Positions 1-8,547 of a DNA stretch of 64,000 nt are shown piece after piece. Under the pieces are notes generated by a model that was not told the origin of the DNA, ran no database searches, and saw only the letters and a program-made list of their open reading frames with translations. Position numbers and translations under genes: made by a program. The DNA comes from CAZIGM01 sp964538675 (lineage in GTDB: Bacteria > Bacillota > Bacilli > Tepidibacillales > Tepidibacillaceae): the NCBI GenBank assembly GCA_964538675.1, contig CAZIGM010000003.1:1-64000 (forward strand), given 5' to 3'. Each line of letters opens with the position of its first letter. Position 1 is the first letter of the stretch.

Positions 1-38
1 TAATAATTAGTAATTTACAAGCAGAAAGGATAAATGAT

Positions 39-755
39 ATGAAGATTGGTATCATTGGGGCAATGGAAGAAGAGGTTAAAATCCTTAAGGAAAAAATAAT
101 TAATCGTGAAGATAAAGTAATTGCTGGTTGCGAATTTTATATTGGAAATATAAATGATATAGAAGTAATATTATTAAAATCAGGAATTGGTAAAGTGAAC
201 GCAGCAATAGGAACAACCTTATTAATTCATATATATAAACCAGATTACATAATAAATACTGGTTCTGCTGGAGGATTTAATGAAGAATTAAATGTTGGTG
301 ATATTGTTATATCTCGAGAATTACGTTACCATGATGTAGACGCAACGGTCTTTGGGTATGAATATGGGCAGGTTCCTGGCATGCCCCCAATGTATTCACC
401 TGATTCTATGCTAGTAAGACTTGCCAGAAGTTGTGCAGATAAAATAGATGTTAATGTAGTTGAAGGTCTCATTACTTCTAGTGATTCATTTATGGGTGAT
501 ATTGATAAAGTAAACGAAGTGAAAAATATTTTTCCAAACGTACATGCCGCGGAAATGGAATCAACAGCGATTGCACAAGTATGTTCACAGTTTAAAGTAC
601 CTTTTGTAATTATTCGTTCATTATCAGACATTGCTGGTAGTGAAGCGAAAGTATCTTATGATAAATTTTTAGAAAAAGCTTCATTAAATTCTGCTGAGTT
701 AGTACTACTAATGTTAAAGGAGATTATAAAAGATGAACAAAAAATTGAATGTTGA
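39..755 (+). CDS. mtnN: 5'-methylthioadenosine/S-adenosylhomocysteine nucleosidase
   Basis: Cytosolic hydrolase that removes adenine from methylthioadenosine and S-adenosylhomocysteine, feeding methionine salvage and giving LuxS its substrate S-ribosylhomocysteine. The 238-residue protein has the family's usual length. Glu12 in GAMEEEV, Glu174 in AEMES and Asp197 in RSLSDIAG match the catalytic and purine-binding residues of the Escherichia coli enzyme, even by number. An AGAAAGGA ribosome site precedes the ATG. It overlaps luxS by 23 bases, so the two are surely co-transcribed and translationally coupled. The upstream promoter lies outside the window. Confidence 0.96.
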   Translation: MKIGIIGAMEEEVKILKEKIINREDKVIAGCEFYIGNINDIEVILLKSGIGKVNAAIGTTLLIHIYKPDYIINTGSAGGFNEELNVGDIVISRELRYHDVDATVFGYEYGQVPGMPPMYSPDSMLVRLARSCADKIDVNVVEGLITSSDSFMGDIDKVNEVKNIFPNVHAAEMESTAIAQVCSQFKVPFVIIRSLSDIAGSEAKVSYDKFLEKASLNSAELVLLMLKEIIKDEQKIEC

Positions 756-1194
756 GAGTTTTAATTTAGATCATACTAAGGTAAAAGCACCTTATATCCG
801 ATTAGTTAGTGTTATTAAAGGCGAATATGGAGATGTAATAAATAAATATGATCTTCGTTTTTGTCAACCAAATAAAGAATATATGGATATGCCAGCATTA
901 CATGCATTGGAACATTTATTAGCTGAGAATGTAAGAAATTATTTAGATAAGGTAATAGATATTAGTCCAATGGGTTGTCAGACAGGATTTTATTTGACTG
1001 TTCTTAATCTTAATAATGAAGACAAGGTGTTTGAAGCTATTGAAAAGACTTTAGAAGATGTTATAAAAGCAAATGAGATACCTGCTGCAAATGATATACA
1101 ATGTGGAAATGCAGCAAGTCATAGCCTAGAAGGTGCGAAAATATATGCTGAAAAAATGTTAGAGAAGAAGGATGAATGGAAAGAAGTTTTTTAA
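733..1194 (+). CDS. luxS: S-ribosylhomocysteine lyase LuxS
   Basis: Cleaves S-ribosylhomocysteine to homocysteine and the AI-2 precursor DPD. The metal site is visible as His57 and His61 in HALEHLLAE plus Cys124 in QCGNAASH. The catalytic cysteine is Cys82 in SPMGCQTGF and the catalytic acid is Glu60. At 153 residues it is full length. The ATG lies inside the 3' end of mtnN, with AAGGAG at 717-722 acting as ribosome site. Direct pairing with mtnN puts the two consecutive detoxification steps in one message. Confidence 0.97.
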   Translation: MNKKLNVESFNLDHTKVKAPYIRLVSVIKGEYGDVINKYDLRFCQPNKEYMDMPALHALEHLLAENVRNYLDKVIDISPMGCQTGFYLTVLNLNNEDKVFEAIEKTLEDVIKANEIPAANDIQCGNAASHSLEGAKIYAEKMLEKKDEWKEVF

Positions 1195-1262
1195 TTAGAT
1201 GATTATAAACATTAAATTATAGGTGAAACTAAAGGCAAAACATTAAGTACTGGAGGAAAATA

Positions 1263-2216
1263 ATGAATTCATTTATCCTTCCGTTTGATTTTGCCTTTTT
1301 GACTGTTATTATACTTGTTCCAATAATGAGGAAATTAGCATTTAAGTATAATTTTGTTGATATACCGAATAAGAGAAAAACCCATAAAGAACCTATACCT
1401 TTATTAGGTGGAGTTGCAATTTATCTTGGCTATATTATTACAATGTTCTTTTGGGTGGAAGAACTAAGATTAAAGCTTGCTATTGTAATAAGTAGCACAT
1501 TAATTGTGCTAATAGGCTTGGTAGATGATTATTATAAAACAAGAAACAAGGACTTATCATCGCTACCGAAAGTAATTATTCAAATTCTGGTAGGGTTCGT
1601 TCTATATATTTTTGAGATTAGAATAGTAGGAATAAGTTCTTTTTTTGGTGAAGGCATGATATTTTTTTCACCTGAACTATCATTAGTTGTAACACTTATA
1701 TGGGTTATTGGTCTAATGAATATGATTAATTTTTTAGATGGTGCTGATGGACTAGCTAGTGGAGTAGCAATTATTTCAGCGATGACATTTTTTTTAATTT
1801 CTTATGTAAAAGGTTTAGATGTAATATCTTTATTATCAATTATTTTAATGGGAGCGACATTGGGGTTTTTAATGTATAACTTTTATCCAGCAAAAATATT
1901 TATGGGAGATACGGGTTCAGTTCTTTTAGGACTTATTTTAGCTATTATTTCTATAGAAGGAGCTCTTAAGAGTGCAACATTATTATCAATATTAATGGTT
2001 ATTTTTGTGTTTGGAGTACCAATATTTGATACAATCATTGTATTTTATAATAGATGGAGAAAACATCAGCCTCTGTATATTGCGGATAGGTCACATGCTC
2101 ATCATCGCCTGCTAAAAAGAGGCTATAGCACAACACAAGCAGTAACAAGCCTCTATTTAATAAGTATACTCTTTTCAGTAATATCTGTTGGGATTTTATT
2201 ATGGATAGTATTTTAG
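1263..2216 (+). CDS. Undecaprenyl-phosphate sugar-1-phosphate transferase, WecA/TagO/MraY family
   Basis: Polytopic membrane enzyme that moves a sugar-1-phosphate (usually GlcNAc) from UDP to the undecaprenyl carrier, the first step of teichoic acid or other cell-wall glycopolymer synthesis. The 317 residues contain about ten hydrophobic segments and the family motifs in order: GLVDDYYK near 84, NFLDGADGLASG near 157, FMGDTGS near 212 and the cytosolic histidine motif SHAHHRL near 278. GGAGG at 1252-1256 fits the ATG. The His-rich loop is typical of WecA/TagO rather than MraY; the exact sugar cannot be read from sequence. It stands alone, 68 bases after luxS. Confidence 0.9.
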   Translation: MNSFILPFDFAFLTVIILVPIMRKLAFKYNFVDIPNKRKTHKEPIPLLGGVAIYLGYIITMFFWVEELRLKLAIVISSTLIVLIGLVDDYYKTRNKDLSSLPKVIIQILVGFVLYIFEIRIVGISSFFGEGMIFFSPELSLVVTLIWVIGLMNMINFLDGADGLASGVAIISAMTFFLISYVKGLDVISLLSIILMGATLGFLMYNFYPAKIFMGDTGSVLLGLILAIISIEGALKSATLLSILMVIFVFGVPIFDTIIVFYNRWRKHQPLYIADRSHAHHRLLKRGYSTTQAVTSLYLISILFSVISVGILLWIVF

Positions 2217-2252
2217 TTAAAGAAAATATGGAATATAGGATAAGTCTCACTA

Positions 2253-2273
2253 ATTCTGATGAACCATCAGAAT
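2253..2273. terminator. Perfect hairpin after the transferase gene
   Basis: Arms ATTCTGATG and CATCAGAAT close on a three-base loop, 37 bases after the stop. There is no clear U run directly after it, so intrinsic termination is only likely. Confidence 0.45.
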
Positions 2274-2412
2274 AACTTCGACTTTATCAAATAGTACTTT
2301 TGTGGTATTATTTTTTTCATATAGTTAAGGATATAATGGTTTTATGTCTATATTAATTAAATTAGTTTAAATATTTACTCATATTATTTTTTACCTTAGG
2401 AGGTGGCGGTTA

Positions 2413-2700
2413 ATGGATATTTCAAAGAAGGAAGTTGAGTATGTTGCTAATCTTGGAAGATTAAATCTATTAGAAAATGAATTAGATACTTATACAGGAC
2501 AGCTTAATTCAATATTAAATTTTGTGGAAAAGTTAAACGAGATAGATACAAGCAATGTAAAACCAACAAGTCATGCACTAGATATAACAAATGCTTTTAG
2601 AGAAGATAAAGTTCACGAATCGATTTCAAATGAAAAGGCATTATTAAATGCTCCTGATTCTATAGATGGACAATTTAAAGTACCTGCAGTAATTGAATAA
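2413..2700 (+). CDS. gatC: Aspartyl/glutamyl-tRNA amidotransferase subunit C
   Basis: Small 95-residue subunit that clamps GatA to GatB in the amidotransferase converting Glu-tRNA(Gln), and in many species Asp-tRNA(Asn), to the amidated form. The start DISKKEVEYVANLGRL, the middle LNSILNFVEKLNEIDT and the proline-containing tail DSIDGQFKVPAVIE are typical of the family. A strong AGGAGGTGG site precedes the ATG. It is the first gene of gatCAB, spaced so closely to gatA that the gatA ribosome site follows its stop codon. Confidence 0.95.
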   Translation: MDISKKEVEYVANLGRLNLLENELDTYTGQLNSILNFVEKLNEIDTSNVKPTSHALDITNAFREDKVHESISNEKALLNAPDSIDGQFKVPAVIE

Positions 2701-2716
2701 GAGAGGAGGAGAAAAG

Positions 2717-4183
2717 TTGTCATTATTTGATTTAAATATTACAGAAATACATAATAGATTGAAGAATAAAGAATTAACAGCAACAGATTTAGTAAATGAA
2801 TCATTTAAAAGAATAGATGAAGTAGAGAAAGATGTACAAGCCTTCATATCTATACATAAAAACAAAGCTATTAATAGAGCAAAAGAGATAGATGATGATA
2901 TTGTTAATTCTGAAGATATGGGAATTCTTGCGGGATTGCCTGCAGGGATTAAGGATAATATTGTTACAGAAGGAATCATTACTACATGTGGAAGCAAGAT
3001 ATTAGAGAATTACAATCCAATTTATAGTTCTTCTGCTTACAAGAGAGTCTTAGCAGGTCAATCTATCATGATAGGGAAAACTAATATGGATGAATTTGCA
3101 ATGGGGTCATCTACAGAGCATTCAGGTTATCATCCAACATATAATCCGTGGAACTTAGATTACGTACCAGGTGGTTCTAGTGGCGGTTCTGCAGCGGCAG
3201 TTGCAGCTAGAGAAGTATATTATGCATTAGGATCAGATACTGGTGGCTCAATTCGTCAACCTGCATCTTATACAGGCGTCGTTGGACTAAAACCAACATA
3301 TGGTTTGATTTCACGTTATGGATTGGTTGCTTTTGCCTCTTCCCTAGATCAGATTGGACCAATTACCAAGAATGTTGAAGATGCAGCATACGTATTACAA
3401 ACAATAGCTGGTTTTGATGATATGGATTCTACTTCTGCTAATGTGGAGATTCCTGATTATATATCCTCATTAACTGGTGAAATAAAAGGTTTAAAAATAG
3501 GGATACCAAAAGAGTACTTAAGCCAAGGAATTGACTCAAAGGTAAAAGAGAAAGTAATGGACAGTATAAAGATATTTGAAAGACTAGGGGCAATATGTGA
3601 AGAGGTATCTTTACCACATAGTGAGTATGCTGTTGCAACATATTATATTATTGCACCAGCTGAAGCATCATCTAATCTAGCACGATATGATGGAGTTCGC
3701 TATGGTATTAGAACAGATTCTGCAGAAAATCTAATAGATATGTATAAAAAAACACGTAGTGAAGGATTTGGTGCTGAGGTAAAAAGACGCATAATGTTAG
3801 GTACCTATGCATTAAGTTCAGGATATTATGATGCTTACTATCTTAAAGCTCAACAAGTCCGAACTTTAATTAAACAAGATTTTGAAAAAGTATTTGAGAA
3901 ATATGATTTAATTTTGGGACCAACAGTTCCTTCAACTGCCTTTAAAATAGGAGAGAATATTAACAATCCACTAACAATGTACATGAATGATGTTTTAACA
4001 GTACCAATTAATTTAGCAGGATTACCTGCCATTAGTATTCCATGTGGGTTAGTTGATGGATTGCCAGTAGGACTTCAATTGGTAGGTAATTATTTTGATG
4101 AGAAAACAATATTACGTGCTAGTTATGCATTTGAACAGAGCACTGAACACCATAAATTAAAAGCAGAATTAGTTAGGGGGTAA
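2717..4183 (+). CDS. gatA: Glutamyl-tRNA amidotransferase subunit A
   Basis: Amidase subunit that releases ammonia from glutamine for tRNA amidation. The Ser-cisSer-Lys triad of amidase-signature enzymes is visible: the lysine in GLPAGIKDNI, the cis-serine in PGGSSGGSAAAVAA and the nucleophile in SDTGGSIRQPA. I place the start at the TTG at 2717, because GAGAGGAGGA at 2701-2710 is the ribosome site and lies upstream of it. An earlier TTG at 2693 would put that site inside the gene. From 2717 the protein is 488 residues, the usual length. Confidence 0.95.
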   Translation: MSLFDLNITEIHNRLKNKELTATDLVNESFKRIDEVEKDVQAFISIHKNKAINRAKEIDDDIVNSEDMGILAGLPAGIKDNIVTEGIITTCGSKILENYNPIYSSSAYKRVLAGQSIMIGKTNMDEFAMGSSTEHSGYHPTYNPWNLDYVPGGSSGGSAAAVAAREVYYALGSDTGGSIRQPASYTGVVGLKPTYGLISRYGLVAFASSLDQIGPITKNVEDAAYVLQTIAGFDDMDSTSANVEIPDYISSLTGEIKGLKIGIPKEYLSQGIDSKVKEKVMDSIKIFERLGAICEEVSLPHSEYAVATYYIIAPAEASSNLARYDGVRYGIRTDSAENLIDMYKKTRSEGFGAEVKRRIMLGTYALSSGYYDAYYLKAQQVRTLIKQDFEKVFEKYDLILGPTVPSTAFKIGENINNPLTMYMNDVLTVPINLAGLPAISIPCGLVDGLPVGLQLVGNYFDEKTILRASYAFEQSTEHHKLKAELVRG

Positions 4184-4187
4184 GAAA

Positions 4188-5615
4188 ATGGGATATGAGA
4201 CAGTAATAGGACTAGAGGTTCATGCGGAATTATCTACAAAAACTAAAATTTTCTGTAATTGTTCTACTGAATTTGGGGCACCACCAAACACCCATACTTG
4301 CCCAGTATGCTTAGGTCACCCTGGAGTATTACCAGTTGCAAATAAACAGGCAATTGAGTACGCAATCAAAGCATCTCTAGCATTGAATTGTGAGATAAAT
4401 AAAGAGACTAAGTTTGATAGAAAAAACTATTTTTATCCAGATTTACCAAAGGCATACCAGATATCTCAATTTGACAAACCAGTAGGCAAGAATGGTTGGA
4501 TAGATATTGAGGTTAACGGTGAGAAGAAGAGAATACGGATAAATCGACTTCATTTAGAGGAAGATGCTGGTAAATTAACACATAGTGAGTACGGAGATGG
4601 AAGTTTGGTAGATTTTAATCGGGTTGGGGTACCTTTAATTGAGATTGTATCGGAAGCTGATATGAGTTCTCCAGAAGAAGCAAGAGTATATCTAGAGAAA
4701 ATAAAAGCTATAATTCAATATACCGGAGTATCAGATGTCAAGATGGAGGAAGGCTCACTTAGATGTGATGCTAATATTAGCCTTCGACCAATAGGACAAA
4801 AGGAATTAGGTACAAAAACAGAATTAAAAAACATGAACACCTTTAAAGGGGTTCAAAAAGCTCTAGAGTACGAAGAAGAAAGGCAAGCGGACGTTTTAGA
4901 TTCAGGCGAAGAAATTGTTCAGGAAACCTTACGATGGAATGATGAAAAGGGAATAACAATTTCTATGAGAAGCAAAGAGCAAGCACATGATTACCGATAT
5001 TTTCCTGATCCAGATTTAGTTGACATGGTTATTGACCAAGAATGGATTGATCGTATTATAGAAGAGCTTCCTGAATTACCTGATGAACGTAAAGCAAGAT
5101 ATATTAACAATTATGATTTATCTGATTATGACGCAAATGTTTTAACATCATCTAAAAATATTGCCGATTTTTTTGAGAAATCAATAGATTTTACCAAGGA
5201 TTATAAATCTGTAGCCAATTGGATTATGGGAGATTTAATGAGATATTTAAATACAGATAATTTAGATATTGAGGACTGCAAGGTAACTCCTAAAGCATTG
5301 GGAGAGATGGTAGAACTAATTAATGAAGGAACGATAAGCGGGAAAATCGCTAAAACTGTTTTTAAAGAAATGTTAGAAACAGGCAAGGAACCACAAGTAA
5401 TAATAAAAGAACAAGGTCTTGTTCAGATCTCTGATGAAGGAGAAATTGCCATAATTGTTGAACAAGTAATGGTGAATAATCCTCAATCTGTTGAAGACCT
5501 TAGAAGTGGTAAACAACAGGCGATAGGATTCTTAGTTGGTCAGGTAATGAAAGAGACCAAAGGCAAAGCAAATCCACAACTTGTAAATAAGATTATTAAA
5601 GAAAATATTAACTAA
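4188..5615 (+). CDS. gatB: Aspartyl/glutamyl-tRNA amidotransferase subunit B
   Basis: Kinase and tRNA-binding subunit: phosphorylates the misacylated aminoacyl-tRNA and accepts ammonia tunnelled from GatA. The 475-residue protein begins with the catalytic cradle (GLEVHAELST, then the zinc-type cysteines in FCNCSTEF and CPVCLGHPG). The DVKMEEGSLRCDANIS motif follows, and a C-terminal helical/YqeY-like tail ends in KGKANPQLVNKIIKENI. It starts four bases after gatA and closes the operon; a hairpin with a U run follows. Confidence 0.96.
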   Translation: MGYETVIGLEVHAELSTKTKIFCNCSTEFGAPPNTHTCPVCLGHPGVLPVANKQAIEYAIKASLALNCEINKETKFDRKNYFYPDLPKAYQISQFDKPVGKNGWIDIEVNGEKKRIRINRLHLEEDAGKLTHSEYGDGSLVDFNRVGVPLIEIVSEADMSSPEEARVYLEKIKAIIQYTGVSDVKMEEGSLRCDANISLRPIGQKELGTKTELKNMNTFKGVQKALEYEEERQADVLDSGEEIVQETLRWNDEKGITISMRSKEQAHDYRYFPDPDLVDMVIDQEWIDRIIEELPELPDERKARYINNYDLSDYDANVLTSSKNIADFFEKSIDFTKDYKSVANWIMGDLMRYLNTDNLDIEDCKVTPKALGEMVELINEGTISGKIAKTVFKEMLETGKEPQVIIKEQGLVQISDEGEIAIIVEQVMVNNPQSVEDLRSGKQQAIGFLVGQVMKETKGKANPQLVNKIIKENIN

Positions 5616-5627
5616 TTTAATTACAAT

Positions 5628-5660
5628 AGGGGAAGTCATATTTGACTATCCTCTTTTTTA
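5628..5660 (+). terminator. Intrinsic terminator of gatCAB
   Basis: AGGGGAAGTCA pairs imperfectly with TGACTATCCTC across a short loop and is followed by TTTTTT, 13 bases after the gatB stop. Confidence 0.7.
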
Positions 5661-5769
5661 AAATACAATATAAAGTAGCTAGCAATTGAATATAATATAT
5701 ACTATTAAACGTTAGACGAAAAGAAGAAGGTTATATAAAAACCCAGAAATATAACAAAGGGGGTTAATA

Positions 5770-6660
5770 ATGAAACGTACCCGCTTAATTTACAATCCGA
5801 CGTCTGGAAGAGAAGAAATCAAAAAACACCTTTCCGATATTCTAGATATACTCGAATCTTATGGCTTAGAAACATCATGTTATCAAACAAAAGGGGCAGG
5901 AGATGCTGCGAAAGCTGCAGTAGAAGCAGCTAATAGAGATTTTGATATTATTATTTCTGCTGGTGGTGATGGTACTTTAAATGATATTATTAATGGCTTA
6001 AGTAATTTAGAAAGAAGGCCAAAAATAGGAATAATTCCAGCGGGAACTACTAACGATTTTGCTAGGGCATTAAAAATTCCAAAAGACTTTACAAGAGCAG
6101 CTCATATTATAGGTGAACAAAATAGTAAACTGATCGATGTAGGAAGATATAATGATAAGTACTTTATTAATATAGCTGGTGGTGGATCACTAACAGAATT
6201 AACATATGAAGTTCCCAGTAAATATAAGACAATATTAGGTCAATTAGCATATTATTTACGTGGAATAGAAAAAGTTGTATTTTTAAAACCAATGAATATT
6301 ACAATAGAAGCTAACAGTACTATTTATCAAGAAGAAGCAATGCTATTTTTAATTACTAACAGTAATTCTGTAGGGGGATTTGAAAAACTCTCACCAAATG
6401 GTGATCTTAGTGATGGATTATTTGATGTAATACTTGCAAAAAAGACTAATTTGGCAGACTTTCTTCGTCTATTAACTTTAGCTACTAGGGGAGAGCACTT
6501 AAAAGAAAAGAATATTATTAGCTTTAAAACAGATAAATTAAAAGTATATTCGAATAATCCTAATATTGTTCAAATCAATTTAGATGGAGAATTAGGTGGA
6601 ACTTTGCCAGGAGAATTCGAGATGTTAAAGCATCATATAGATATATTCGTGAAAGAATAA
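5770..6660 (+). CDS. dgkB: Diacylglycerol kinase, DgkB/YegS family
   Basis: Soluble lipid kinase that phosphorylates diacylglycerol left over from lipoteichoic acid synthesis, returning it to phospholipid metabolism. The 296 residues carry the catalytic-domain signatures NPTSGRE at the start, the nucleotide motif SAGGDGTLNDIINGL near 66 and PAGTTNDFARAL near 92. The C-terminal beta-sandwich has NSNSVGGF and the Asp-rich LDGELGG. The order gatCAB, dgkB, rlmCD is conserved with Bacillus subtilis (yerQ-yefA), which supports the specific assignment over other YegS-type kinases. A GGGGG site precedes the ATG. Confidence 0.88.
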   Translation: MKRTRLIYNPTSGREEIKKHLSDILDILESYGLETSCYQTKGAGDAAKAAVEAANRDFDIIISAGGDGTLNDIINGLSNLERRPKIGIIPAGTTNDFARALKIPKDFTRAAHIIGEQNSKLIDVGRYNDKYFINIAGGGSLTELTYEVPSKYKTILGQLAYYLRGIEKVVFLKPMNITIEANSTIYQEEAMLFLITNSNSVGGFEKLSPNGDLSDGLFDVILAKKTNLADFLRLLTLATRGEHLKEKNIISFKTDKLKVYSNNPNIVQINLDGELGGTLPGEFEMLKHHIDIFVKE

Positions 6661-6676
6661 GGAAGGTTAAGTAACT

Positions 6677-8050
6677 ATGGATAAAGTACAACCAGTAAAA
6701 AAGAATCAATACATAGAGATGATAATAATAGGACTTGGACATGAAGGACAGGGAATAGGTAAATATGAAGGGTATACTATTTTTGTTCCTCATGGACTTC
6801 CAGGCGATAAGATAAAAGTAAAGGTTATTAAAGTAAATAAGAATTTTGGCATTGGACGTTTGATAGAAATTATTGAAGAAAGCCCGAATCGTGTTCAACC
6901 AAGATGCACAGTATATAAAGAATGTGGAGGATGTCAACTACAGCATCTATCATATGATGAACAATTAAATGAAAAAAGAAAATTAGTTAAAGATAACTTA
7001 ACCAGAATAGGGAAAATAGAGAATGTTATCATTCATCCTACAATAGGCATGAGTGATCCGTGGAGTTATCGGAATAAGTCGCAAATACCTTTTGCTGATA
7101 GTGAAGGTGGCCTAATAGCTGGCTTTTATTCTAAAGGTAGTCATCAAATAATAGACATGAAAGAATGTCTTATACAACAAGAACAAAATAATCTAATTGT
7201 ACAAGCAATTCGACATATTTCCGAGGAAATCGGCATAACTGCATACAATGAAACAACATATCAAGGTATTTTACGACATGTTATTACTAGGGTCGGGGTA
7301 AATACTGGTGACCTAATGCTGATTCTAGTAACTAATAGGAGACAATTTGAGAATAAGGAGAAACTGGTTAAGAGAATAGTTGAAGAGGTTCCGAACCTAA
7401 CAAGCCTAATTCAAAATATTAATGAGCAAAGAACCAATGTAATTATGGGTAGGGAATCGATTGTATTATATGGACAAGAGGTAATTTATGACACAATAGG
7501 AAATCTAAGATTTGCAAAATCACCAAGATCGTTTTATCAGGTTAATTCTGAGCAAACCAAGGTCCTTTATGATAAAGCAATGGAATATGTAGGATTAACT
7601 GGAGAGGAAATAGTTATTGATGCGTATTGTGGAATAGGCACTATATCACTATTTTTGGCACAAAAAGCAAAACATGTTTATGGTGTAGAGATAGTCCCTG
7701 AGGCAATTAGTGATGCTAAGAGAAACGCAGAATTAAATGGTATATATAATACAACATTTGAAGTTGGTGCAGCCGAAGAGATACTTCCTAAGTGGAAAGA
7801 GCAAGGAATCAATGCTGATGTAATAGTAGTTGATCCACCAAGAAAAGGCTGTGATCAAGCATTACTAGAAACTTTAATTGAATTAAAGCCAAAGAAGATA
7901 GTATATGTATCTTGTAATCCTAGTACTCTAGCAAGAGATTTAAGAATACTAGAAGATGGCGGATATAAAGCTATAGAAGTACAACCAGTAGATATGTTTC
8001 CACAGACGGGGCACGTGGAGACTATAGTAGCACTATACAAAAAAGACTAA
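6677..8050 (+). CDS. rlmD: 23S rRNA (uracil-5-)-methyltransferase, RlmD/RlmCD type
   Basis: Makes 5-methyluridine in 23S rRNA from S-adenosylmethionine. An N-terminal TRAM domain (about 15-70) is followed by the iron-sulfur cysteine cluster RCTVYKECGGCQLQH. Then come the Rossmann SAM domain (DAYCGIGTISLFLA), the DPPRKGCD motif and the catalytic-cysteine motif VYVSCNPSTLARDL. The 457 residues match the family. The position directly after dgkB matches Bacillus yefA, whose product RlmCD modifies two uridines; one or two targets cannot be told from sequence. Confidence 0.92.
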   Translation: MDKVQPVKKNQYIEMIIIGLGHEGQGIGKYEGYTIFVPHGLPGDKIKVKVIKVNKNFGIGRLIEIIEESPNRVQPRCTVYKECGGCQLQHLSYDEQLNEKRKLVKDNLTRIGKIENVIIHPTIGMSDPWSYRNKSQIPFADSEGGLIAGFYSKGSHQIIDMKECLIQQEQNNLIVQAIRHISEEIGITAYNETTYQGILRHVITRVGVNTGDLMLILVTNRRQFENKEKLVKRIVEEVPNLTSLIQNINEQRTNVIMGRESIVLYGQEVIYDTIGNLRFAKSPRSFYQVNSEQTKVLYDKAMEYVGLTGEEIVIDAYCGIGTISLFLAQKAKHVYGVEIVPEAISDAKRNAELNGIYNTTFEVGAAEEILPKWKEQGINADVIVVDPPRKGCDQALLETLIELKPKKIVYVSCNPSTLARDLRILEDGGYKAIEVQPVDMFPQTGHVETIVALYKKD

Positions 8051-8203
8051 TTGTATTTGCCCATATATCGCTAAAAACCAAGCTTTTCATGTTTAAGACG
8101 GATATAGCGAATTATCGAAATAAAGAACTGAATGATGAAATCATCGTAAGACTTGGATTTAGGATGTGAAATGTAGGGATATAAGAAAATAATATTTAAT
8201 GTG

Positions 8204-8235
8204 AATCCATTGGTGTAATATCGGTGGATTTTTTT
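8204..8235 (+). terminator. Probable terminator after rlmD
   Basis: AATCCA and TGGATT form a short stem over a 15-base loop, followed by a run of seven T. It lies about 150 bases after the rlmD stop and just before the XRE promoter region. Confidence 0.45.
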
Positions 8236-8263
8236 GGAATAAATTACAAATTATCGTATGAAT

Positions 8264-8287
8264 ATATTATAACATTTGTTATAATAT
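8264..8287. promoter_or_regulatory. Perfect palindromic operator over the XRE gene promoter
   Basis: Ten-base arms ATATTATAAC and GTTATAATAT surround ATTT, giving a perfect inverted repeat. The right arm contains a TATAAT -10 hexamer at 8280-8285. It lies 27 bases upstream of the XRE start, the usual layout of an autorepressed regulator. Confidence 0.65.
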
Positions 8288-8313
8288 AAAGTGACGAGCT
8301 GGAGGTGTATAAA

Positions 8314-8502
8314 GTGGAATTTGCTCAAATTGTTAAAGAAGTCAGAAGTAAGCTGAATATGAGTCAAGAACAATTGGCAAGAGAGCTTCAAGTGAGCTTT
8401 GCCACGGTCAACCGCTGGGAGAATGGTAAAAACAGTCCTAACAGACTGGCAAAAAAAGCACTTTATGATTTTTGTAAGGATAAAGGAATAGAGATTGAAT
8501 AG
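8314..8502 (+). CDS. Small XRE-family DNA-binding regulator
   Basis: A 62-residue protein that is almost only a helix-turn-helix: LNMSQEQLARELQVSFATVNRWENGK spans the five-helix XRE core, and NSPNRLAKKALYDFC closes it. I choose the GTG at 8314, because GGAGG at 8301-8305 is its ribosome site eight bases upstream; the GTG at 8305 would overlap that site. It precedes the PLD/SNF2 helicase gene, and such small XRE proteins often accompany that helicase. Role inferred: repressor of itself and the defence gene, in the manner of restriction C proteins, acting on the palindrome at 8264-8287. Confidence 0.8.
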   Translation: MEFAQIVKEVRSKLNMSQEQLARELQVSFATVNRWENGKNSPNRLAKKALYDFCKDKGIEIE

Positions 8503-8547
8503 ACTAACTGACTGTAACATTAATAATCGATGAATGGGGGGCAGAAT

